A DNA stretch of 64,000 nucleotides from Paludibacteraceae bacterium (GTDB lineage Bacteria > Bacteroidota > Bacteroidia > Bacteroidales > Paludibacteraceae). Positions 26,600 through 34,700 of this stretch are shown here, piece by piece; the stretch's first letter is position 1; every line of letters starts with the position of its first letter. The stretch is from positions 1 through 64,000 of the forward strand of contig JAFSJN010000007.1 of the NCBI GenBank assembly GCA_017439235.1, in the 5' to 3' direction. A program made the translations under genes and the position numbers. The notes beneath the pieces were generated by a model that worked only from the letters and a program-made list of their open reading frames with translations, was not told the origin of the DNA and made no database searches.

Positions 26600-28186
26600 T
26601 CAAATTACTTCCGGTTTCATGGTTGGGAAGAGGAGAACCTCCTGTATCGTCGGTTGTCCGGTCATGAGGATAGCCAGACGGTCGATACCGATGCCTATAC
26701 CCGAGGTAGGCGGCATACCGTATTCGAGGGCGCGCATGAAGTCGTGGTCGATGACCATAGCCTCGTCATCACCCTTCTGCGCCAACTTCATCTGCTCGAC
26801 GAAGCGGTTGTATTGGTCTATCGGGTCGTTGAGCTCGGAATAAGCGTTAGCCAACTCCTTACCGTTGACCATCAACTCGAAACGCTCGGTCAGTCCGGGT
26901 TTGGAGCGGTGCATCTTCGTCAGCGGCGACATCTCGACAGGATAGTCGGTGATGAAGGTAGGCTGTATGAAAGTGCCCTCGCAGGTCTCACCGAAGATCT
27001 CGTCGATGAGTTTACCCTTGCCCATGTGCTCGGTATCTTCTACACCGAGTTTCTTAGCCTCTGCGCGTATCTCGTCTTCGGTCATAGCAGCCAGGTCCAG
27101 ACCGGTCTTCTCGCGGATGGCCTCTAAGATAGGCAGACGGCGGTAGGGAGCTTTGAAGTCCACTTCGTGGTCACCTATCTGCACTTTGGTGGTACCGTTG
27201 ACGGCGATGGCGATGCGCTCCAGCAGTTGCTCGGTGAAGGACATCATCCAGTTGTAGTCCTTATATTGCACATAGAGCTCCATGCAGGTGAACTCGGGAT
27301 TGTGACTGCGGTCCATACCCTCGTTGCGGAAGTTACGGCCTATCTCGTATACGCCTTCAAAGCCGCCTACGATGAGACGCTTCAGATAGAGCTCTGTCGC
27401 GATACGCAGATACATATCTACGTCCAAGGTGTTGTGGTGCGTGATGAAGGGACGAGCCGATGCGCCGCCGGCTATCTGTTGCAGGATAGGTGTCTCCACT
27501 TCGGTATAACCTGCCTCATCAAAGACCTGACGCATGGTGCGCAGGATGGTGGCGCGTTTGAGGAAAGTATCTTTAACGCCCTCGTTGACTACTAAGTCTA
27601 CATAACGCTGACGATAACGCTGTTCCGGGTCATTGAAGCCGTCGTAGGCTACACCGTCTTTGTATTTAACGATAGGCAGCGGTTTGAGCGATTTGGCGAG
27701 GACGGTCAGTTTCTTGGCATGCACCGATATCTCACCCATTTGGGTGCGGAAGACAAAGCCTTCGATACCAATGAAGTCGCCTATGTCGAGGAGTTTTTTG
27801 AATACGACGTTATACATCTGCTGTTCCACGGTCAGAGGTGCAGTTTCTCCCGTAACCGGTAACCCCTCACCCGTAACCGGTTCTTGTATGTCATCGCGCG
27901 AGACGTACACTTGGATACGTCCTTTGGAGTCTTGCAACTCGATGAAGGAGGCCTTACCCATGATACGTTTGGACATCAGTCGTCCGGCGATACTTACCGC
28001 GTCACCGGTGTGCCATTTTCCCGTAACCTGTAACCCCTCACCCGTAACCTCATCGACGAAATTAGCCTTGATATCGGTAGAATAGCCGGTTACTACATAC
28101 TCTGCCGCCGGGTACGGGTCGATGCCCATTTCGCGCATCGTCTGCAGACTCTGGCGGCGTACTAATTCTTGTTCACTTAATTCCAT
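26600..28186 (-). CDS. lysS: lysyl-tRNA synthetase, class II, with two repeat-derived loops
   Basis: 528 residues. The OB-fold domain has 'GRLMSKRIMGKASFIELQDS' and the class II core 'LIVGGFEGVYEIGRNFRNEG' (motif 2) and 'GIGIGIDRLAILMTG' (motif 3). It charges tRNA-Lys. The N-terminal domain holds two insertions with the same peptide, VTGEGLQVTG at residues 47-56 and VTGEGLPVTG at 104-113. Both are coded by 7-nt-period DNA, and both fall where I expect loops around the OB fold. Typical Bacteroides LysS lacks these stretches (from memory). Promoter element TAATTTTG on the minus strand at 28247-28254. Confidence 0.96.
   Translation of the reverse strand: MELSEQELVRRQSLQTMREMGIDPYPAAEYVVTGYSTDIKANFVDEVTGEGLQVTGKWHTGDAVSIAGRLMSKRIMGKASFIELQDSKGRIQVYVSRDDIQEPVTGEGLPVTGETAPLTVEQQMYNVVFKKLLDIGDFIGIEGFVFRTQMGEISVHAKKLTVLAKSLKPLPIVKYKDGVAYDGFNDPEQRYRQRYVDLVVNEGVKDTFLKRATILRTMRQVFDEAGYTEVETPILQQIAGGASARPFITHHNTLDVDMYLRIATELYLKRLIVGGFEGVYEIGRNFRNEGMDRSHNPEFTCMELYVQYKDYNWMMSFTEQLLERIAIAVNGTTKVQIGDHEVDFKAPYRRLPILEAIREKTGLDLAAMTEDEIRAEAKKLGVEDTEHMGKGKLIDEIFGETCEGTFIQPTFITDYPVEMSPLTKMHRSKPGLTERFELMVNGKELANAYSELNDPIDQYNRFVEQMKLAQKGDDEAMVIDHDFMRALEYGMPPTSGIGIGIDRLAILMTGQPTIQEVLLFPTMKPEVI
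27852..27886 (-). repeat. in-frame 7-nt-period repeat in lysS, copy 1
   Basis: Plus-strand units GTAACCG, GTAACCC, CTCACCC, GTAACCG begin at 27852, 27859, 27866 and 27873. It encodes VTGEGLPVTG. Nearly identical to the second copy 171 bp away. Confidence 0.9.
28023..28050 (-). repeat. in-frame 7-nt-period repeat in lysS, copy 2
   Basis: Units GTAACCT, GTAACCC, CTCACCC, GTAACCT begin at 28023, 28030, 28037 and 28044. It encodes VTGEGLQVTG. Confidence 0.9.
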
Positions 28187-28448
28187 TATAGTGTATTTTT
28201 TAGCTTCTTTTCTATGCTCAATTGCCTACTCCGGCAATATCGGCTGCAAAATTACTACAAAATAATCAAATTTGCAAGAATTTGCGCCAAAAAATCAACT
28301 ATGCTCGCATAAATTGAGATTTTGACGCAAAAGATTGCAGTTTGCACGTTAGTGCGAACGTAAATTCGGGGGAATGCGTGCAACGACACGCAGGCGGAGT
28401 CCGAAGGTACAAATAGAAAAACGGTCACCCATCCCGGGCAACCGTCTT

Positions 28449-28533
28449 TCACTAATCACTAAATCTAAAATCTTCAATCTTAAATTTGAAATTTGAAATT
28501 TGGAATCTCCAATCTTCAATCTTCAATCTTTGT
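28449..28533. repeat. longest 7-nt-period repeat island (12 units)
   Basis: Consecutive 7-mers drift from TCACTAA through ATCTTCA and ATTTGAA back to ATCTTCA. The period never breaks over about 85 bases, although unit sequence changes gradually. Intergenic, between lysS and the gene-poor region. Confidence 0.9.
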
Positions 28534-29368
28534 ACTATTTCATCCTTTCTGATGCGTTGCATGGCTTACCTCCTTTCGTACGACATAAACGACTCTTTAC
28601 CGACTCTTTACCCACTTTATTCCCTATCTCTTTTAAAAGGTGGTGGTGTTACTATGACTATACTTTGTACCACCACCAGCTCTCAACTCTCAACTTTCTT
28701 TTTTAATTTTCTTTTGCTTACTTTTCCTTTATCGCTTTTTCTTTGCCATAATGCATAAGTTTTGTGCTTGGCTTTGATAGTGAGTGCGCACTCTACGGAT
28801 ATCCAACCCACCAAAACTTTCGCGTGTTAATAATGTTGTTATTTATTCCCCTCGCGACACAACTTGTTGTGGAGCGAAGAGCGGAGGCAGGAGTCGCCTG
28901 TTCATTTAACGGAGCGGTATGAACCAATGCGACCTCCTTGCCGAAAGCGCTCACACTTTCACACTTTCACACATCTTTTTGTGTTCTTAGCGTCTATGCT
29001 CCGCGTATCCATGCGCGGCTGTTCGTTCTATATCTCCCATTTCAACGGATAAGTCTCCAAACGGGTGTATTTGCCAAATATCTCTACAGAAAATAATGCC
29101 AGGTGACTAAGGCATATGTCATCTTGTTCTGAGAGAGGAAAGAAAGAAGTGACGTTAGTTCTTCGGGATGATATAATCGGTTTCTTGGTCGAGACGTTGG
29201 AATATCTGGACGAGACGTTTCACTTGACGGTCGGTTAGATTGCCTTTTGATACGCTTATTGCACAGATACGTGTGTTATTTCTTATGGAATATGCTGGTT
29301 AGTTTAGACCAGATGGAGGATGTTATTTATTAGTGTTTTAGTTCGTTAATTTGCGTCAATTTTGGCGG

Positions 29369-29401
29369 CAAAGGTAGTATAATTTTTTTTACATGAGCAA
29401 A
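29369..29401 (-). promoter_or_regulatory. orphan minus-strand promoter
   Basis: TTTG (29398-29401), 21 nt, TACCTTTG (29369-29376) on the minus strand. No ATG-led gene follows within 200 nt, so it may drive a non-coding RNA or be a leftover. Confidence 0.5.
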
Positions 29402-29555
29402 TTTTTCTGCAATAAATCGCAATATTTTTTTTTATTTGTGTATTCTCTTGTGTCGCACTTTCACACAAAAATGTGTGTTCACTCTTTCATCCCTTCACTC
29501 TTTCTTTATCAAAAAAGTACCAAGCAATGTATCGGCACTTTACTTTTGTTGATTG

Positions 29556-29608
29556 GAGAAGGTGGAAGGGGAACAATGGAAGGGGAAGATGGTGAAGGGA
29601 ATAAGGAA
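29556..29608. repeat. purine-rich 7-nt-period repeat
   Basis: GGAAGGGG-type words recur at 7- and 14-base spacing across about 50 bases, intergenic. Confidence 0.6.
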
Positions 29609-29611
29609 ATT

Positions 29612-29848
29612 TTAGACTATATAAAAATAGGGCGAGACTCGTCCCACCCTGAATGTTTTCACAACGGAATAATCCTTATTGTGTATGTCGGCGCCCTCAG
29701 TCAGTAACAATTGTTTTAGGACTATATGTTTACTTTTTTTGAATGACATACACAACATCTCTGCATTCAGCGTATTGATCTGACCTTGGGCACCGTTTGC
29801 CTCAATGTCGATGATAAATCGTAACTGATCGTCTGTTAATTTACCCAT
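29612..29848 (-). pseudogene. phage tail tape-measure-like N-terminal fragment running into a CRISPR-like repeat
   Basis: An ATG at 29848 starts 'MGKLTDDQLRFIIDIEANGA' then 'QGQINTLNAEM', which resembles the first residues of tail tape-measure proteins of Bacteroidales phages (pattern recognised from memory). After about 31 codons the frame enters the 47-nt repeat at 29710-29756, which codes 'SFKKSKHIVLKQLLL', and continues with 'TEGADIHNKDYS' to a stop. The fusion is probably accidental. Confidence 0.4.
29710..29756. CRISPR. isolated 47-nt CRISPR-type repeat (copy 1)
   Basis: 47 bases from ATTGTTTTAG to ACATACACAAC, identical to 30176-30222 except one base. It is separated from the other copies by 419 bp, so it is a stray or relic unit. 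Confidence 0.5.
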
Positions 29849-29941
29849 TTTGCGCTAAAATATAAGATTTTTTGTATTTTTTCGTCAATATATTTGCATA
29901 TATCGGAAATTTTTCGTATCTTTGCGGAAAATTAAAGAAGT

Positions 29942-30115
29942 ATGATACTCTGGTTGTTAATCATAGGAGCAATTATCTGGACGATAGATCTCACATGGAG
30001 AACCTATCGTGTTACCGGATCTGTTGGTAGTGCGTTTGTGATCTTTATCGTCAGCCTTGTTGCCACACCATTAGTACCATATCTTGTAGTAGGCAAAGAT
30101 TTATTGTACAAATAA
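29942..30115 (+). CDS. 57-residue membrane protein
   Basis: ATG at 29942 and TAA at 30113-30115, too short for usual gene thresholds. It starts 'MILWLLIIGAIIWTIDLTWR' and has a second hydrophobic segment 'AFVIFIVSLVATPLVPYLVV', so two membrane helices joined by 'TYRVTGSVGS'. A strong promoter element TATCTTTG ends about 16 bp upstream (around 29917-29924) with an A-rich spacer. Function unknown. The promoter and clean frame argue it is real. Confidence 0.65.
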   Translation: MILWLLIIGAIIWTIDLTWRTYRVTGSVGSAFVIFIVSLVATPLVPYLVVGKDLLYK

Positions 30116-30175
30116 TTTTTCTGCAAAGTTACTACTTTTTTGCCACATGGCAAAAGACACATATTTTGACTCCAG

Positions 30176-30267
30176 ATTGTCTTAGGACTATATGTTTACT
30201 TTTTTTGAATGACATACACAACATTTGCACTTTTAATGCCTGCTGAATTGCAATTGTTTTAGGACTA
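30176..30267. CRISPR. relic CRISPR mini-array: repeat, 30-nt spacer, truncated repeat
   Basis: A full 47-nt repeat at 30176-30222 is followed by exactly 30 unrelated bases (30223-30252) and then the first 15 bases of the same repeat (30253-30267), after which it breaks off. A 47-nt repeat with 30-nt spacers and ends ATTGT.../...ACAAC is the geometry of type II-C arrays in Bacteroidetes. No cas gene is in the window. Two and a third copies only, so a CRISPR identity is likely but not proven. Confidence 0.55.
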
Positions 30268-30273
30268 TTAGAG

Positions 30274-30311
30274 ATCAAAACAACCGACCCTTACAGGCCG
30301 GTCGTTTTGAT
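30274..30311. terminator. bidirectional hairpin after the T9SS-type protein gene
   Basis: 16-bp arms starting ATCAAAACAACCGACC pair with the sequence ending CGTTTTGAT, with two G-U pairs and a 6-nt loop. It lies 27 bp past the stop of the minus-strand gene at 30339. Confidence 0.65.
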
Positions 30312-30343
30312 TAGCGATTTTCGATTCTCGATTAGGGATTAGC
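30309..30343. repeat. 7-nt-period repeat at the stop of the T9SS-type protein gene
   Basis: GATT at 30309, 30316, 30323, 30330 and 30337. The stop codon (30339-30341) lies inside. The words are the same as those inside mtaB. Confidence 0.85.
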
Positions 30344-31118
30344 GTACTATATAACGAAGGGTATAGGTGCCTTCATCGTTTTGGACAATCATCATATAGC
30401 ATCCGGAGACTCCCGGGGCAGTGAGGACAAAGCGTTCGTTGCCAGAGGTAGTAAATGTACCTATCGGTCGGCCGGCTATGTCGTACATAGTGACCGTAGT
30501 GAGCAGGTCGGGCGGCAGGCCGGCCAGGAACAGTTGTCCCCGTCGCGAGACGTGGATAGGCGTTAGGAAAGGTGCCGAGCGTGACGGCGCGGGTGAAGCC
30601 AAGTGGACAAGGACACTGCGCATATAGCCCGTACACAGTACACCTGACGGACTGGCGCTGACATCAACGACGGCATAGTAGTCGCCTGTGCCGTTGAGGT
30701 TCTTATCCAGAGTCAGATAATACCCACGGCATACGAAGGCATCGTCATAGCCATTGGAGCCGTCTATACGGTCAGGCTCACCTCGGACGCGGTACCACGA
30801 GACATCTTTCTCGCCGAACCAATAGCCCATAGCCTGTACAGACCGCACATCGAGCATGAGGAGCCAGTCGTAGAGGGAGACGACGGGCAAGTTAGCATAG
30901 TCTTCGCATTCGGACGCGAAGAAAGCTATGTAATGCGCGTTGGAGAGCACCTCGACCTGTCGGACGGCAGACGTATCGCCATCGTTCCAATGGTCGAAAT
31001 GCCAGTCCTTAGCAGGCTTGGCCCGTAGTTCGATCCACGTACCACACGACACCTTAATGGCCCATATCGGCACACTCAGCGCTACAAATAATATGTATAG
31101 CAGAAGCTTGCGCCTCAC
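30339..31118 (-). CDS. secreted protein with half InlB repeat and T9SS-type sorting domain
   Basis: 259 residues. Signal peptide 'MRRKLLLYILFVALSVPIWA', then a C-terminal half of an InlB B-repeat ('IELRAKPAKDWHFDHWNDGD' to 'YIAFFASE'). A middle domain that I do not recognise follows. The C-terminal ~70 residues have the type A sorting-domain pattern: 'VTMYDIAGRPIGTFTTSGNE', 'GVSGCYMMIVQNDEG' and a final 'LRYIVR'. Such domains send proteins through the type IX secretion system to the surface. It is the third gene of a run with 31137 and 31756, with gaps of 18 and 67 bp. Confidence 0.7.
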   Translation of the reverse strand: MRRKLLLYILFVALSVPIWAIKVSCGTWIELRAKPAKDWHFDHWNDGDTSAVRQVEVLSNAHYIAFFASECEDYANLPVVSLYDWLLMLDVRSVQAMGYWFGEKDVSWYRVRGEPDRIDGSNGYDDAFVCRGYYLTLDKNLNGTGDYYAVVDVSASPSGVLCTGYMRSVLVHLASPAPSRSAPFLTPIHVSRRGQLFLAGLPPDLLTTVTMYDIAGRPIGTFTTSGNERFVLTAPGVSGCYMMIVQNDEGTYTLRYIVR

Positions 31119-31136
31119 AAATTATTGTTTATGGGT

Positions 31137-31688
31137 TTACGGTAATACCGTTACAGTTACGTCACCGTGGGTAGCGTCGTCGGCGTTAACGGTTACGTCA
31201 TAGATCTTAGTCTTGAAGACTGCGGTGAAGGTGGGCAATACACCGTTGTACTCGAAGTCACGCGGCACGATAGCATAGTTGGGATCGTTGGGATCGGTGA
31301 TGTCGCTCCAGTGGTCGAACTCCAAGCAGTCGTCATCGGTAGTAGGATTGAGGTGGAGTACAGTACCGTGAACTACGGGAAGCGTTACGCCCGGGTCGAT
31401 AGAGGGGTCGATAACCGTTTCGTCAGCTGCGAAGGTAGCGGTGAAGGTCTTTGCTTCCTTGATGTTGTCGATAGTACGTGTAGCGTCGGTACTACCGTCA
31501 TTCCATTGCACAAAGTGGAAACCTGATTTCGGAGTAGCGGTGATGGTTACACTTCCGTCACAGTTAACGGGTTTGCTGTCTGTGGCTTCAGCCTTTACAT
31601 TCATCGCACATACGAGGCTTGCGCAAAGCACTACGAATAATTTTTTCTCTGCCGCAAGGGCGCGATTAATTTTAATAAAATTTTTCAT
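31137..31688 (-). CDS. small secreted protein bounded by two half InlB repeats
   Basis: 183 residues with a signal sequence ('LFVVLCASLVCAMNVKAEA'). It begins with the second half of an InlB B-repeat ('GSVTITATPKSGFHFVQWND' to 'TFTATFAADE') and has one more degenerate repeat. It ends abruptly with the first half of another ('YDVTVNADDATHGDVTVTVLP'-type ending, stop straight after Pro). There is no sorting domain. The following gene starts, after its own signal peptide, with the missing half. Confidence 0.65.
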   Translation of the reverse strand: MKNFIKINRALAAEKKLFVVLCASLVCAMNVKAEATDSKPVNCDGSVTITATPKSGFHFVQWNDGSTDATRTIDNIKEAKTFTATFAADETVIDPSIDPGVTLPVVHGTVLHLNPTTDDDCLEFDHWSDITDPNDPNYAIVPRDFEYNGVLPTFTAVFKTKIYDVTVNADDATHGDVTVTVLP

Positions 31689-31729
31689 AACAATTTGGTG
31701 TGTTAATTAGTTAATATTTTAAAAAATTT

Positions 31730-31757
31730 CAAATATCAAATTTCAAATATCAAATTT
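31730..31757. repeat. 7-nt-period repeat at the stop of the giant repeat protein
   Basis: CAAATAT and CAAATTT alternate at 31730, 31737, 31744 and 31751. The stop codon of the 2038-residue protein (31756-31758) is at its edge. Confidence 0.85.
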
Positions 31758-34700
31758 ACGGGTTCACCGTAATACTTACGTCGCCCATGGTCGGGTCTTC
31801 GGCATGGACGGTGACGGTAAAGGGTCCACCTTCGGAGTCGAAGGTATAGTCTTTCCAGCCAGATGCGGCTTGGTATAGCGCCTCTGTACCACAGGGTATA
31901 TGGAGCGTGATATCTGATTTAGGAGTCTTATTGGTCATCGCGCTCCAGCCTGGTATCGTCTCTGTCCAGGAGACATAGAAGTCGGTTAAGGAGGCACAAT
32001 TTAGAAAAGCTCCCCAATCAATATGATTAATCGTATTGGGCAAGGTAATATCGTGCATGGAAGAACAGCCGGAAAAGGCACTGACGCCGATAGTTGTGAC
32101 GCTATTGGGGATGTCTACGGAGGTCAGCGAGGTACAATTCATAAACGCCGTATTGCCGATAGTAGTAATGCCGTCCTCTAATACGACGGACAATATCGAC
32201 TCCCTATAATCTGCCCATGGGACGAGGTCTGTAGAGGTCCAGTTAGCCATTGCTCCCGTACCGCTGATAGTCAGGAGGCCGTCGCAGAGGGTCCAGGTGA
32301 GGTTATCGCCGTTCGCTCCGCAGGTGCCGGAAGCGGTATATTCTGTAACGATGGTATAGTCCTTCCATCCGTCTGCTTCTTGGTAGTCCTTCAGGGCACC
32401 ACAGGGCACATGGAGGGTGACGGAAGCGGAAGGGTTGTTGCTGGCGGGCAAGGCCGGGATATTCTCCATCGCGTAGACGTATATATCCTTAAGGTTAGAG
32501 AATCCGCGGAAGGCATTCTCACCGATGGTGGCTATGTCTTCGGTGATGACGATAGTCTTAACCGCCTCGCGGTAAGCGCTCCATTCGGCATTTGTACCAC
32601 CGGATGTAAGGTTGAAGTCCTCCATCTTACCATTGCCACGGATAGTGAGTATACTATCGCAGGAGAGCATCCAGGTCTGGTTAGAGCCATACATACCGCA
32701 CATACCGCCTTTGAGGTGGTCATCGACGATATTGTAATTATTCCAACCGTACGTAGCCTGATAGCGTGCTTTATGACCGCAGGGTACATGGATGGTGATG
32801 CCGGCATCGAGGTTATCGTATTGGTGTTCGGCCCAGGTAGTAATACTATTCCACGCCGGAATGGCACCTGTCCACTCAACGTATATATCTTTGAGATTCT
32901 CGCACTCCTTGAAGGTATTTCCGGTGAAAGTATGCACGCTGGAAGCAATGAGCATGGATTTGAGTCGATGAAGGTACTCGAAACACCACCGGTCGATGAT
33001 CTCGGTAGTATGCGGCATGGTAGTGTGCATACAGCCGGCAATCATCTTGTTGGTTCGGGTCTCGATGATGGCATTGCAGTTCTGCCGGCTGTCGTAATAT
33101 TTGTTATCGGGATCTACTTCGATAGTCTCCAAGTCATTGCAACGCAACAAGGGCCATATACCGATTTCCTTTACGCTTGCCGGGATATAGATAGATTTGA
33201 GTTTATAGCACATATAGAACACGTGGCCGTCGGATGTACTACCGGGGGTTCCTCCGTAACCAAGATTGGTCAAGGTACTCGGGAAGGTGATGTATTCCAT
33301 ATTGGAGCAACTGGCAAAAGCGCGCGTTCCTATCTTGGTGATACCCTCATTGATGACTACGGTCTTTATGTTCGTGCGGCTGGAGAAGGCAGTGTTGTTG
33401 ATAGCTCCTGTACCGCTGATGGTGAGTACACTGTCGCAACTGATGACATAGGTAGCACTGGGTCCGCACGACCCGCTGGCCAGTTGTTCTTTAGTCTGGG
33501 TCAATGTAGCGGTATAGGTAGCATTGGCTGTGATGGCTACGTTGCGTCCGGCGGTTGTTACAGCGTCATTCCATTGGGAGAAAGAGTGGCATCCGTCTAC
33601 GGGTATGGCGCGTATATGATGGGTCTCGTCGACATACACTTTCTGCGTGACCGAGGTGCCGGGTGTACCATTGTCTATCTGTACCATTCCCATAGTGGGG
33701 TCTGCTATCTGTACGGTGAGGGTGTATGACTGGCTGCAGTTGGTTTTCATGACATAGCCGGCCCATCCGGTCGTGGCGCGATAGATATCTCCCGTGCCGC
33801 AAGGGATATGCAGTGTGGTGGCATACTGCGGATACGAGGAGGTAGAGGTCATAGAGTTCCATACAGGAATGGCATCCGCTGCCGTCCACGATACATAGAT
33901 ATCGGTTATTAGATGAGGTGCCTCCGAATAGTAGGTGTAAAAGGCTTGCGAACCGATAGTCGTGACGGAAGCAGGAATGGTAATGGTTTTCATCCGGCAT
34001 CCATAGAACGCATGGTCGCCTATGGTTGTCACATGGTCACCGATGACGATGGACGGTATTTGAGCGCAGTAGGCAAAGGCGTAAGCACCGATTTCGGTGA
34101 CGCTGCTACTGATAGTTACGGAGCTTAAAGCGGGACACTGATAGAACGCACAGTTGCCTATTCGGGTCACACCGTTTTCTATCCGGACAGACTGAATATA
34201 CTCTTTCTCCGAATACCAAGGCATATCCGTGCCGTCATAATCGGACATTGCCCCCGTTCCACTGATGACCAGTACGCCGTCACAACTGAGACTCCATGTA
34301 ACATTAGTGCCACAGGTGCCCCCTTTCACGGCACTGAACTGCGCGGTATAAGAGGTGTTCGAACTGATGGATACTTGTCGCGGGTTGTCCGTATTGCCGT
34401 CGTTCCATTGCAGGAACGTATAGCAGAAAGATGAAGGTATCGCCCGGATATAATGTACATCGCCCGCATGGAGCGTTTGGGACACATTGCTTGACGGCAT
34501 ATTGCCGTCAAACTGAACTAATCCTAATTCGCTGTTGTTGGATGCAACCGTCAGCGTATAGGTGGCTGCGCAGTCGGTTTGTATCGCATAGTCTTGCCAG
34601 CCGCTTTTAGCACGGTAGATATCGGTCGTGCCGCAGGGGATATGCAGGGTGATATTGCACTGCGGCGTACTATTCGTTATATTATTCCACACAGGAATCG

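Larger units (their letters stand above)
28187..29941. other. gene-poor region of about 1.75 kb
   Basis: No convincing intact gene on either strand. It holds the lysS promoter (28247-28254), a long heptamer repeat (28449-28533), a second repeat (29556-29608), a minus-strand promoter-like pair (29369-29401) with no clear gene behind it, a phage-like fragment (29612-29848) and one 47-nt CRISPR-like repeat (29710-29756). Short frames on the minus strand near 29155-29298 and 29028-29160 end naturally ('DYIIPKN' and 'TRLETYPLKWEI') but have no start codon. They may be gene tails left by decay; I do not recognise them. Confidence 0.6.

Noticed and set aside
28950..28980. TTTCACAC repeats
   Set aside because: Period is 8, only three units; not grouped with the heptamer class.
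29612..29700. Ankyrin repeat suggested by 'TEGADIHNKDYS'
   Set aside because: One short match in a frame that passes through a CRISPR-like repeat; chance similarity.
29393..29707. 104-codon plus-strand frame in the gene-poor region
   Set aside because: Composed of an AT-rich run, a heptamer repeat and an edge of the CRISPR-like repeat; no signal of a real protein.
32380..33729. 449-codon open frame antisense to the giant repeat protein
   Set aside because: Opposite a repetitive gene whose third-position bias leaves antisense frames open; Gly/Val/Asp composition follows from the repeats.
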